From: Actinomycetospora sp. | GTDB taxonomy: Bacteria > Actinomycetota > Actinomycetes > Mycobacteriales > Pseudonocardiaceae | Length of the DNA stretch: 26,610 nt | Assembly (NCBI GenBank): GCA_025925615.1 | Contig: JAICLN010000003.1 | Span: 1 to 26,610 of the forward strand | Direction: 5' to 3' | Shown here: positions 7,745-15,031 of the stretch, one piece after another | Layout of the letters: each line of letters opens with the position of its first letter | Position numbering within the stretch: the stretch's first letter is position 1 | Notes under the pieces: model-generated | Seen by the model: the letters and a program-made list of their open reading frames with translations, nothing else | Told to the model about the DNA's origin: nothing | The model's database searches: none | Made by a program: the position numbers and the translations under genes

Positions 7745-8871
7745 GGGTCGCGTGGCTCACCGACGCCCAGGCCCCGTACCGGGAGCCGCTGTTCTGCGAG
7801 CTGGCGACCCGGTGCGACTTCCACGTGCACTTCCTCTTCGCCGAGGAGCCCGAGCGCCACTTCGTCTACCGCGAGCACCCCGGCTACTCCTCGGCCGTGC
7901 TGCCCTCGGTGCGCGTGCCGCTGCCGCGCCGGATCGCGAGCCGACTGGATTCCTACCAGGCCGCCCTGCGTCCCGGCTGGACCACGCGCGTACTCGACAC
8001 GGCCGACGTCGTCGTCATCCCCACCTGGGCCCAGTGGGCGAGCGCCTGGACGATGCTGCGCGCCCACCGCCGCGGGGTGCCGTACGTGATCTTCTCGGAG
8101 TCGACGCTGGACTCGCGACAGTTCGACCACGGCCCCGTCGCCTGGCTGCGCACCCGGCTGTTCACCCGTGCGGGCGCCGTCGTCGTCCCCGGCCCGTCGG
8201 CGCGCCAGGCGGCCCTGCACACCGGGGTCGAGGCCGACCGCATCGTCGAGTCGGTCAACTCCGTCGACCTCGAGGCGTTCGGCACGCGTCCCCGGGAGCT
8301 GCGCGCGGCGGCCGGGGGCGAACCGACGGGTCCCGACGCCGGGCACCACCGCTTCGTCGTCGTCGGGCAGCTCATCGCGCGCAAGAACGTCGGTACGCTG
8401 CTCGAGGCGTTCGCGGGCCTCGACGGGGCGCCCACCCTGGACGTCGCCGGTGACGGGGTGGAGCGCGCCGAGCTCGAGGCCGCGGCCCGCCGGCTGGGGG
8501 TCGCCGACCGGGTCACCTTCCACGGGTTCCTGGACGAGGCGGGCGTCGTCGAGGTCCTCTCGCGCACCCAGACGCTCGTGCTGCCCTCCACCGAGGAGGT
8601 CTACGGGTTCACCGCGCTCGAGGCGCAGGTGGCCGGGCTGCAGGTGGTGGTCTCGGCGCGCGCCGGGATCGCGGAGAACCTCGCGGACACCGCCGGCGCG
8701 TGGATCGTGGAGCCCGACGTCGGGGGCGTGCGTCGCGGGCTGGAGGCCGCCCGGGCCGCGTGGACCGGCTGGACCGAGGACGTCCCCGCCGACGCCGCCT
8801 CGCCCAAGCGCAGCGCGGACGACGTCCTCGCCGGTGCGCTCCGCGCCTGTGAGCACTTTCCGGGGCTATAA
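7741..8871 (+). CDS. Glycosyltransferase family 4
   Basis: This is a 376-residue cytoplasmic GT-B retaining glycosyltransferase. The N-terminal acceptor domain begins MRVAWLTDAQAPYREPLF. The C-terminal donor domain begins FVVVGQLIARKNVGTLLEAF, continues with VAGDGVERAELEAAA and a VTFHGFLDEAGVVEVL strand-helix, and carries the nucleotide-sugar motif EEVYGFTALEAQVAG (E-x7-E type). Length and motif order match GT4 enzymes that extend lipid-linked repeat units. The start is uncertain between ATG 7741 and GTG 7729. The gene is divergent from the leftward glycosyltransferase, and its last codons (CEHFPGL-stop) are encoded by one arm and loop of a strong palindrome. Donor sugar and linkage cannot be read from sequence. 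Confidence 0.9.
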   Translation: MRVAWLTDAQAPYREPLFCELATRCDFHVHFLFAEEPERHFVYREHPGYSSAVLPSVRVPLPRRIASRLDSYQAALRPGWTTRVLDTADVVVIPTWAQWASAWTMLRAHRRGVPYVIFSESTLDSRQFDHGPVAWLRTRLFTRAGAVVVPGPSARQAALHTGVEADRIVESVNSVDLEAFGTRPRELRAAAGGEPTGPDAGHHRFVVVGQLIARKNVGTLLEAFAGLDGAPTLDVAGDGVERAELEAAARRLGVADRVTFHGFLDEAGVVEVLSRTQTLVLPSTEEVYGFTALEAQVAGLQVVVSARAGIAENLADTAGAWIVEPDVGGVRRGLEAARAAWTGWTEDVPADAASPKRSADDVLAGALRACEHFPGL

Positions 8872-8888
8872 CCCCGGAAAGTGCTCAC
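8849..8888. terminator. Bidirectional palindromic terminator containing both stop codons
   Basis: Perfect 17-bp arms (8849-8865 and 8872-8888) flank the 6-nt loop CTATAA. The TAA in the loop is the stop of the GT4 gene and the TGA at 8887-8885 in the right arm is the stop of the convergent beta-helix gene. A long stem between two convergent genes fits a shared bidirectional terminator. Confidence 0.7.
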
Positions 8889-10192
8889 GAGCCGAAGGCA
8901 CCTCCGGACGACACCCCGGTCGCCCCGTCGAGGTCCAGGGCGTCCGCGGGCGAGATCCCGGACAGCCGGTTCCCGCTGATCGACCCGCCGCGCACGCCGT
9001 GGAAGGACACCGCGACCACCGCGTCGGAGCACCGGAACGTGTTCCCGGTGACGGTCACCGCGCTGGGCGGCACCACGTCCCGGCCGCCCGCGGTGTCGCC
9101 GCTCCCGCCGGCCAGGGCGTTGACCAGCGCGATCGCGCGGGTGTTCATCGTCGCGTCGTGGGTGTTGGCGCGCGCGGTCACCCGCGCCGAGCCCGAGATG
9201 ACCTGGATGTGGGCGAACTCGCGCTGCCCGCAGGCCGAGAACTCACAGCCCGAGACGGTGACGTCGGTGGACCAGTCCTCGATGTGGACCGCCTCCATCC
9301 GGTAGTTCGTCATCGTGCAGCCGGACACGACGACGTCGGCGCAGTAGGCGATGCCGACCGCGAACCCGGGGGAGTCGTTGTCCCGGAACGTGCACCCCTG
9401 CACCCGGACCCGGCGGAACGAGCCCGAGGGGCTGTTGAACTCCAGGTCGCTGTTGGCGTTGCGGGCGAAGGTGCAGCCGGTCACCGTCACGCCGACCGTG
9501 ACCGCCGTCGACTCGTTGGCCTGGTAGAGCGCGTAGGTCAGGCGGTGGAGCAGGCAGTCGGTGAGCGTGACCTCGTCCGAGACGCCGCCCGCGATGCCGA
9601 GCTGGATGCCGTGGCAGAACGCGTCGACGACGTCGGAGGACCCGGCGAGCACCAGCCGCGACAGCGTCAGACGCGTCACCTCGCCGACGCGCACCAGCAC
9701 CGTCTCGGCGTCGTCGGCGCGCAGGATCTCCAGGCCGTCGACGGTGATGTCGTCCCCGGACAGCTCGAACGCCGCCGTCACGCCGGCGCTCACCCGCAGC
9801 GTGCTGCGCCCCGGTTCGCCCGCGAGCAGCACCCCCGAGGGCACCCGCAGCGGCCGGGGCAGCACGAGCCGGTAGGTGCCGGCCGGGACCCGCACGGTGT
9901 CGCCGGGGGCGGCCGCGGCGAGCGCCCGGGTGAACGCCGCGGCGTCGTCGGTGCGCCCGTCACCGGTCGCGCCGGACGCGCGGACGTCGTGCACCGCCCC
10001 CCGCGACAGCGCAGCACCCGAAGGACGCGGGAGATCGTCGTCCGTCGCCGGGGGACCGGAGGGGGAGGCCCCGCAGGAGAGCGCGCCCCCGACGACGGCG
10101 GCCGCGCCCGCCCCCAGCGCGAGGACCCGCCGTCGGGTCAGGCCGGTCAGGCTGCCGCCCGCAAGGGGAGGAACCGGCCGCTCTAGCCGCAC
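8885..10192 (-). CDS. Exported right-handed beta-helix (pectate-lyase-like) protein
   Basis: This 435-residue protein is exported through the Tat route. LTRRRVLALGAGAAAVVGGALSC is a twin-arginine signal followed by a cysteine (ALSCG) that may be lipidated, though the lipobox is not ideal. The mature part opens with VRASGATGDGRTDDAAAFTRAL, the N-terminal signature of the pectate lyase 3/glycosyl hydrolase 28-type superfamily. Repeated short turns follow (VTVSGCEF, VVVSGCTM, VTVTGCTF, VRVQGCTF, VTVTGNTF), which build a parallel beta-helix with stacked Asn/Cys positions. It probably binds or cleaves the exported polysaccharide; such proteins often sit in exopolysaccharide loci. The GTG at 10192 was chosen for the GAGGGGAG site 5 bp upstream. 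A GTG at 10228, next to the sugar transferase stop, would add 12 Arg-rich residues. Catalytic residues cannot be assigned confidently. Confidence 0.85.
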   Translation of the reverse strand: MRLERPVPPLAGGSLTGLTRRRVLALGAGAAAVVGGALSCGASPSGPPATDDDLPRPSGAALSRGAVHDVRASGATGDGRTDDAAAFTRALAAAAPGDTVRVPAGTYRLVLPRPLRVPSGVLLAGEPGRSTLRVSAGVTAAFELSGDDITVDGLEILRADDAETVLVRVGEVTRLTLSRLVLAGSSDVVDAFCHGIQLGIAGGVSDEVTLTDCLLHRLTYALYQANESTAVTVGVTVTGCTFARNANSDLEFNSPSGSFRRVRVQGCTFRDNDSPGFAVGIAYCADVVVSGCTMTNYRMEAVHIEDWSTDVTVSGCEFSACGQREFAHIQVISGSARVTARANTHDATMNTRAIALVNALAGGSGDTAGGRDVVPPSAVTVTGNTFRCSDAVVAVSFHGVRGGSISGNRLSGISPADALDLDGATGVSSGGAFGS

Positions 10193-10211
10193 GAGGGCTC
10201 CCCTCGTGCGG
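10187..10211 (-). promoter_or_regulatory. Hairpin covering the beta-helix gene start
   Basis: CCGCACGAGGG (10187-10197) and CCCTCGTGCGG (10201-10211) form a perfect 11-bp stem with a 3-nt loop. On the minus strand it begins 19 bp after the sugar transferase stop and encloses the preferred ribosome site and the GTG at 10192. It could be a terminator or attenuator, or could hide the start of the next gene. Confidence 0.5.
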
Positions 10212-10229
10212 GCACGTCGGGGCGGCACC

Positions 10230-11714
10230 TCACCGGCCGCGGGCGAGCACCACCTCGGCGACCGTGCGGAGCAGGACCTTCGCGTCGAGCCACAGCGACC
10301 AGTTCTCGATGTAGTAGTTGTCGAAACGCGCGCGGTCGGAGATCGGGGTGTCGCCGCGCAGGCCCGAGACCTGCGCGAGCCCCGTCAGCCCCGCCGGGAC
10401 GCGGTGACGATGACCGTAGCGCGGGTGCTCCGCGGAGAACCGTTCCACGAAGTGGGGACGCTCCGGACGGGGTCCCACGATCGTCATCTCGCCGCGCAGG
10501 ATGTTCCACAGCTGGGGCAGCTCGTCGAGCGAGGTGGCCCGCAGCAGCCGGCCGACCGGGCCGATCCGGGGGTCGCGGGCGACGGTCCACTGCGTGGCCG
10601 ACTCGGTCTCCGACGCCGGGCGCATCGAGCGGAACTTCAGGCACTCGAACCGGCGGCCGTCCCGCCCGATCCGCTCCTGCCGGAAGAGGATGCCGGGCCC
10701 GCCCTCCCATCGCACCGCGACCGCGCAGGCCAGCAGCACCGGGGAGAGCACCATGAGCGCCAGGACGCTGACGACGACGTCGAAGGCGCGCTTGAGCGTC
10801 CACGCGGGGCCGTCGAGCGCCGGGGTGCGGATGCGCATGACCGGCAGCGACCCGATGTGGTCGGAGTTCCCGGTGGCCGTCGCGAAGGCGTGCAGGCGGG
10901 GGACGACCAGCAGGTCGCAGTGCTCCGTCGCGGGGGTGCGGACCCGGTCGAGCAGGTCCTCCTCGCGGAACGAGCCGTCGCCGACGAGCAGGACGTCGAC
11001 GCCGTGCGCCTGCACGAGGTCGTCGAGGTCGGAGAGTGTGCCGAGGTACGGGAACTGGCCGCCCGCATCGTCCCCGAGCCCGACGGCGGGTCCGGTGCTG
11101 TCGACGTGTCCGGCGACGGCCAGGCCGTAGCGCGGGTACCGGCGCAGCAGCGTCACGACCTCCCGCGACACGTCACCGCCCCCGATGACGACGGTGCGGT
11201 GCGCGACGACCCGGCGCCGCCGCGCGGTGAGGACCACACCCGTCGTCAGGAACCGGCCGGCGACGACGAGCGCGATCGAGGCGAGGGAGGCCCCGACGAA
11301 CTCCATGACGCCGAGGTCGTCGTGGCGCAGGGCGAACACCGCGGCGACGAGCGCGATCGCGACGAGCAGCCGGCCGAGCAGGGTGGGCAGCTCGTCGAGC
11401 ACCGAGAGGTGCAGGCGGGCACGGTAGCGGCCGCCGCCGCACACCAGCGCCACGGTGATGAGGGAGAGCGCCCCGAAGGCCTTGAAGTAGTGGGGCGCCC
11501 AGATCATGGGTGCCGCCGCGGCCACGGCATCCACGGGAAGGACGAGCATCCACGCCTGGACCGATCCCGATCGGCGGACGCCGAACAGCGGGCGCGCCGA
11601 CGGCGGGTCCAGCGGCCGGTCCCGGCGGGGATGGGGGACGGGCCGCTCGATCCGGCCCGCCGTGACGGTGCTCGAGGAGGGCACCACCCGGGCGGGCGTC
11701 GGGACAGCGGTCAT
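10230..11714 (-). CDS. Polyprenyl-phosphate sugar-1-phosphate transferase (WbaP/CpsE type)
   Basis: This 494-residue membrane enzyme transfers a sugar-1-phosphate from a nucleotide sugar to undecaprenyl phosphate, the first committed step of the repeat unit. Its layout is standard for the long form: a basic N-terminus, about four N-terminal helices (from residue 55), a central Rossmann-like domain (VVAHRTVVIGGGDVSREVVTLL), then the catalytic bacterial sugar transferase domain. That domain starts at LKRAFDVVVSVLALMVLSPVLL and carries LKFRSMR, TSLDELPQLWNILRGEMTIVG, GPRPERPHFVE and HRVPAGLTGLAQVSG, all family hallmarks. The ATG at 11714 is a good start. The downstream beta-helix gene follows closely. 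The 19-bp element at 11791-11809 and an operator-like palindrome lie upstream. The sugar (glucose, galactose or other) is not decidable. Confidence 0.94.
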   Translation of the reverse strand: MTAVPTPARVVPSSSTVTAGRIERPVPHPRRDRPLDPPSARPLFGVRRSGSVQAWMLVLPVDAVAAAAPMIWAPHYFKAFGALSLITVALVCGGGRYRARLHLSVLDELPTLLGRLLVAIALVAAVFALRHDDLGVMEFVGASLASIALVVAGRFLTTGVVLTARRRRVVAHRTVVIGGGDVSREVVTLLRRYPRYGLAVAGHVDSTGPAVGLGDDAGGQFPYLGTLSDLDDLVQAHGVDVLLVGDGSFREEDLLDRVRTPATEHCDLLVVPRLHAFATATGNSDHIGSLPVMRIRTPALDGPAWTLKRAFDVVVSVLALMVLSPVLLACAVAVRWEGGPGILFRQERIGRDGRRFECLKFRSMRPASETESATQWTVARDPRIGPVGRLLRATSLDELPQLWNILRGEMTIVGPRPERPHFVERFSAEHPRYGHRHRVPAGLTGLAQVSGLRGDTPISDRARFDNYYIENWSLWLDAKVLLRTVAEVVLARGR

Positions 11715-11790
11715 GCGCGGTCAGCCTCCGGGGGCCCGAGCGGCGGAAAGGAACTGGAAAGGATCGTCGGGGACCGGCGGCCGGGAGGAC

Positions 11791-11809
11791 CCTGGCAAGA
11801 GTTCCCAGG
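11791..11809. promoter_or_regulatory. Shared 19-bp inverted-repeat element, copy A
   Basis: CCTGGCAAGAGTTCCCAGG has CCTGG-N9-CCAGG symmetry. It matches the element at 17621-17639 at 17 of 19 positions. It lies 77 bp upstream of the sugar transferase ATG and 171 bp upstream of the divergent LuxR-type gene. It may be an operator or, if transcribed, a small RNA hairpin in the leader. Confidence 0.5.
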
Positions 11810-11852
11810 TCTGCTCCGGCCGGCTCACGGCGCCGGGGAGACCGACCGTGTT

Positions 11853-11894
11853 CATTAGCCCGAATGTGTAGTAGACAACTACATGTGGCTAATG
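11853..11894. promoter_or_regulatory. Divergent promoter region with nested inverted repeats
   Basis: CATTAGCC (11853-11860) and GGCTAATG (11887-11894) are mirrored, so both strands carry GGCTAATG, a possible -10 hexamer region. Between them TGTAGT-N5-ACTACA (11867-11883) is a second inverted repeat covering both presumed -35 positions (TGTAGT and AGTTGT, each 17 bp from TAATGM). This is an AT-rich island in very GC-rich DNA, between the divergent sugar transferase and LuxR-type genes. The promoter reading is inferred. Confidence 0.42.
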
Positions 11895-11979
11895 CTGGAC
11901 CTCGGCTACGCGGTCTGGTGGAATCTGTTGGCCCACCGGATGGGTGACGTTGACACCCAGCGTGCACAGGAGGTCCCGG

Positions 11980-14900
11980 GTGCCGGGGATGGCGGGAAGC
12001 GGGCCCGAGACCCCCCCGGCGGGACCCGACTCCCGGCCCCCGGTGGGACGGGGCGCCGAGATCGCCCGGCTCCACGAGTCCCTCGACCGGGCCCGTCGCG
12101 GCGGATCGGCCCGCGTGCTCCTCACCGGCGAGTCGGGCATCGGCACCTCCACCCTCGCCGACGCGTTCTGCGCGCAGCTCGAGACCCAGTCCGACGGCGG
12201 CCCGGTGGTCGTCCGGGTGGCGGCCCCCGAGCCGGCTGCCGGCCCGAGCGACGTCCCGGTCGCCCACGCCACCACCGAGCACCTCGCCCGCGGGCTGGAC
12301 GCGGTCGGGGCGCCGGCGCGGGCGACGTCGTCGCGCTCGGCGTCGGGCCTGCACGACGCGCTCGTCCGGCTCCGCCGGGGCCCGCACGGCACTCGCCCCG
12401 TCGTCCTCGTCCTGCACGACGTCCACCACGCCGACCCGGCGTCGGCGGTCGTCCTCACCGACCTGCTGGCCCGGCTGCGCACCGGCGGGCTCCTGGTCGT
12501 CGTCACGGCCACCGACCCCGACCGGCTGCCCGCGGGCACCCGGGCGTGGTGGCCCTGGCTCTTCCCCGAGGAGCGGGCGACCTGCCCGGCGGGCGACGAC
12601 GAGGAGACCCGCACCGTCGTCGTCGGGGGCCTCGACGCCGCCGCGGTCGCGGCGTTCGTCGCCGCGCGCCGCCCCGCCTCGCCCGCGCTGGGCCGGGGTG
12701 TCGCCGAACGGCTGGTCGCCGCCACCGGTGGCCATCCGGTACACCTCGCGCTGCTCGTGCGGAGCCTGCCCGACGAGGTGCTCGCCGGCGCGGCGCCCGC
12801 CCCGCCGTGGCGCAGCCTCTCCGCCGACGTCGATGCGACGGCGGGTGCCCTGCGCCCGACCGCCCGCCGCCTCCTCGGCGCGCTGGCCGTGCTGGGCGGG
12901 CCGGCGCCGGTGGCCCTCGTCGAACAGGTGGCCGGGCTGACCGACGCGGACGTGGGCGACGCCGACGTCGACGACCTCGCCGCCTCGGGCCTCGTCGTCG
13001 TCGAGCGGCGTGGCGCGGGTTCGGTGCTGGCGTTCGTGCACCGGCTCGTCCGCGCCGTGGTCCTGCGCGCGCTGCCCCCGGACCACGCCGGCACGCTGCA
13101 CTGCGCGGCCGCCGTCGCCCTCGGCGGTCGCGCCGGGTTCGCGCACGCCGTCGCGGGCGCGGCGGGGCGGCCCTACCCCGCGCTCGCCGTGGCGCTCGAG
13201 GAGTCCGCGGCGGCGGAGCGCAGCGACCACGACGAGGCCGCGACCCGGCTGCTGTGGGCCGCGGACCTCAGCCCGAACGGCGCGGAGCGGGAAGCGCGCG
13301 TGCTCGCCGCGGCCGTCCGGCTGGTCCGCGCCGGCGCGCCGAGCCGGCTCCGGGCCCTCGAACCGGTCCTGCGCGAGGCCCGCCCGTGCGCGGAGCGGGA
13401 CCTCGCGCTCGGGATGCTGCTCGCCGAGGCCTCCGACCCGGAGGCGCACCAGCGGCTGCTGGCCGCCGCCGAGGACCCCGACGCCGACCCGCAGGTGGCC
13501 GCGCTCGCCGCCGTGCACCTCGGCCTCGATCACGCGCTGCGCGGTCGGGGCGTGCGCGCGGTCGAGGCCGTGGCGCGGGTGCCGGAGCTCACCGAGGAGC
13601 CGCGCCGGCGGGAGCAGGCCCGGGTGCTCGCCGCGGTCGGCCGGGCCCAGCAGTGGGGCCCGGACGCCGGGCTGGAGATCCTCGAGGGGGAGATCGAGTC
13701 CGCCTACGGCGCCGACCCCGCCATCATCTCGGGTCGGCTGCTGCTCGCCGCCGGCCGCACCGGCGAGGCGTACGCCCGCCTGCGGGAGGGCCTCGACCGG
13801 ATCCGAGGCGGCGCGCAGACCGTCACCGGGCGCCTCGTGCACCTCTACCTCGCCGAGGCCGCGTTCCGCACCGGCCGCCTCGACGAGGCCGAGGCCGAGG
13901 CGCGGGTGGGCGCGTCGACGACCCGTGAGGTCGGGAGCCCCTGGATCGGCCCGGCGTCGGAGGCCGTCCTGGGGGCCGTGCTGGCGGTGCGCGGGGAGGC
14001 CGCGGCCGCCGACGAGCACCTGCGCCACGCGGATGCCGCCCTGCGCCGGATCCCGCACGCGCTCGGCCTGGCCACGCTGCGCATCGCCGAGGCCGTCGCC
14101 GCCGGTGTCCGCGGCGACGCCGAGCGCGCCCACCGGATGCTCGACGCGCTCACCGACGGCCCGATCCCGACGATGCTGACGGCCCCGACGGCGCCGTGGC
14201 GGGTGCTGCGCGCCGAGGTCGCCCTGGACGCGGGGCACACCGGGGTCGCCGTGCGGGAGATCGACGAGTGGCCGGTGTTCGGGGCGCCGCTGTGGTTCGC
14301 CCTGGCCCGCCACCGGCTGCTCGGCCGGCTCGCGGAGCGCTCGGGCGAGCCCGACGCCGCCCGGGCCTGCTACCGGGTGGCGCTCGACCTCGCCGAGGCC
14401 GACCCGGACGGCGCCGCGACCTGCCCCGCCGAGATCGCCGCGCTGCACGCCGCGGCCGGCGTGCTCGCCCGCGCGCAGGGCTGGCCGACCGCGCCCGCCC
14501 ACCTCGCCGCGGCCCGGCGTGGATACGCCGCCCTCGGCGCCCGGCCCTGGGTGACTCGCCTCGACGCCGAGATCGACGCCGAGATCGACGCCGAGATCGA
14601 CGCCGAGATCGACGCCGAGATGAGCGGCGCCGGGACGAGCAGTGGCCCCTCGACGCGGGACGCCGTGGCGCCCGCCGACGGTGCGCCGGACGTCCCCGCC
14701 GCGCGGGTCCCCGCCGTGGGGGAGCGGTCGGTGCTCGCGCCGTCGGGCGTCCCCGCGGCGCGCGCCACCCTGCCCGTGCCGTCGGCGACGTCCGTCGACC
14801 TCGCCGAGGACCACGCCGCCCTGACCCCGCGCGAGCGCGAGGTCGTGCGCCTCGTCGCCCAGGGGATGACCAGCCGCGAGGTCGCCGCGGCGCTCTACGT

Positions 14901-14991
14901 GACCCCGAAGGCGATCAGCTACCACCTGGGCAACGTCTTCGCGAAGCTCGGCGTGACCTCCCGGCGCCAGCTGTGGGGCCGTCGGTTCTGA
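11980..14991 (+). CDS. Large ATPase-domain LuxR-type transcriptional regulator (LAL-like)
   Basis: This 1003-residue cytoplasmic regulator has an N-terminal AAA/STAND ATPase domain starting at VGRGAEIARLHESL. It continues with a helical TPR-like middle (about 400-860) and ends in a LuxR helix-turn-helix (about 945-1003: LTPREREVVRLVAQGMTSREVAAALYV with the ISYHLGNVFAKLGV recognition segment). Walker B is intact (VLVLHDVHHAD). Walker A reads GESGIGTST at residues 50-58, with Thr56 replacing the usual lysine, so ATP binding may be weakened. A tandem DAEI repeat (862-881) sits in the linker before the HTH. The GTG at 11980 was chosen because AGGAGGT ends 5 bp upstream; the in-frame GTG at 11944 has no such site. 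It is divergent from the sugar transferase and upstream of the sortase gene, so it is the leading candidate regulator of this polysaccharide locus; no target is proven. Confidence 0.9.
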   Translation: MPGMAGSGPETPPAGPDSRPPVGRGAEIARLHESLDRARRGGSARVLLTGESGIGTSTLADAFCAQLETQSDGGPVVVRVAAPEPAAGPSDVPVAHATTEHLARGLDAVGAPARATSSRSASGLHDALVRLRRGPHGTRPVVLVLHDVHHADPASAVVLTDLLARLRTGGLLVVVTATDPDRLPAGTRAWWPWLFPEERATCPAGDDEETRTVVVGGLDAAAVAAFVAARRPASPALGRGVAERLVAATGGHPVHLALLVRSLPDEVLAGAAPAPPWRSLSADVDATAGALRPTARRLLGALAVLGGPAPVALVEQVAGLTDADVGDADVDDLAASGLVVVERRGAGSVLAFVHRLVRAVVLRALPPDHAGTLHCAAAVALGGRAGFAHAVAGAAGRPYPALAVALEESAAAERSDHDEAATRLLWAADLSPNGAEREARVLAAAVRLVRAGAPSRLRALEPVLREARPCAERDLALGMLLAEASDPEAHQRLLAAAEDPDADPQVAALAAVHLGLDHALRGRGVRAVEAVARVPELTEEPRRREQARVLAAVGRAQQWGPDAGLEILEGEIESAYGADPAIISGRLLLAAGRTGEAYARLREGLDRIRGGAQTVTGRLVHLYLAEAAFRTGRLDEAEAEARVGASTTREVGSPWIGPASEAVLGAVLAVRGEAAAADEHLRHADAALRRIPHALGLATLRIAEAVAAGVRGDAERAHRMLDALTDGPIPTMLTAPTAPWRVLRAEVALDAGHTGVAVREIDEWPVFGAPLWFALARHRLLGRLAERSGEPDAARACYRVALDLAEADPDGAATCPAEIAALHAAAGVLARAQGWPTAPAHLAAARRGYAALGARPWVTRLDAEIDAEIDAEIDAEIDAEMSGAGTSSGPSTRDAVAPADGAPDVPAARVPAVGERSVLAPSGVPAARATLPVPSATSVDLAEDHAALTPREREVVRLVAQGMTSREVAAALYVTPKAISYHLGNVFAKLGVTSRRQLWGRRF
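14563..14622 (+). repeat. 12-bp tandem repeat, five copies
   Basis: The unit GACGCCGAGATC is repeated four times perfectly and a fifth time with its last base changed to G. It is in frame and encodes Asp-Ala-Glu-Ile repeats in the linker just before the LuxR DNA-binding domain. Because the unit is a multiple of three, copy-number changes would lengthen or shorten the acidic linker without frameshift. Confidence 0.95.
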
Positions 14992-15019
14992 GGGGGCATA
15001 TCTGACCCCCGTTCGGGGG
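14992..15019 (+). other. Competing G-run/C-run stems before the sortase gene
   Basis: GGGGG (14992-14996), CCCCC (15006-15010) and GGGGG (15015-15019) follow the LuxR-type stop. The C-run can pair with either G-run, and the second stem is CCCCCG-TT-CGGGGG. The second G-run is also the only ribosome-site-like sequence before the GTG at 15032. It may be an attenuator or simply a compact terminator. Confidence 0.25.
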
Positions 15020-15031
15020 AACAAGAATCTC

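Noticed and set aside
8168..10186. Long + strand open frame across the GT4 end and opposite the beta-helix gene
   Set aside because: It crosses the strong palindrome and has only Arg/His-rich shadow sequence; the minus-strand frame has a Tat signal and beta-helix repeats.
14563..14622. CRISPR-like array
   Set aside because: The 12-bp units are contiguous with no spacers and are in frame within a gene.
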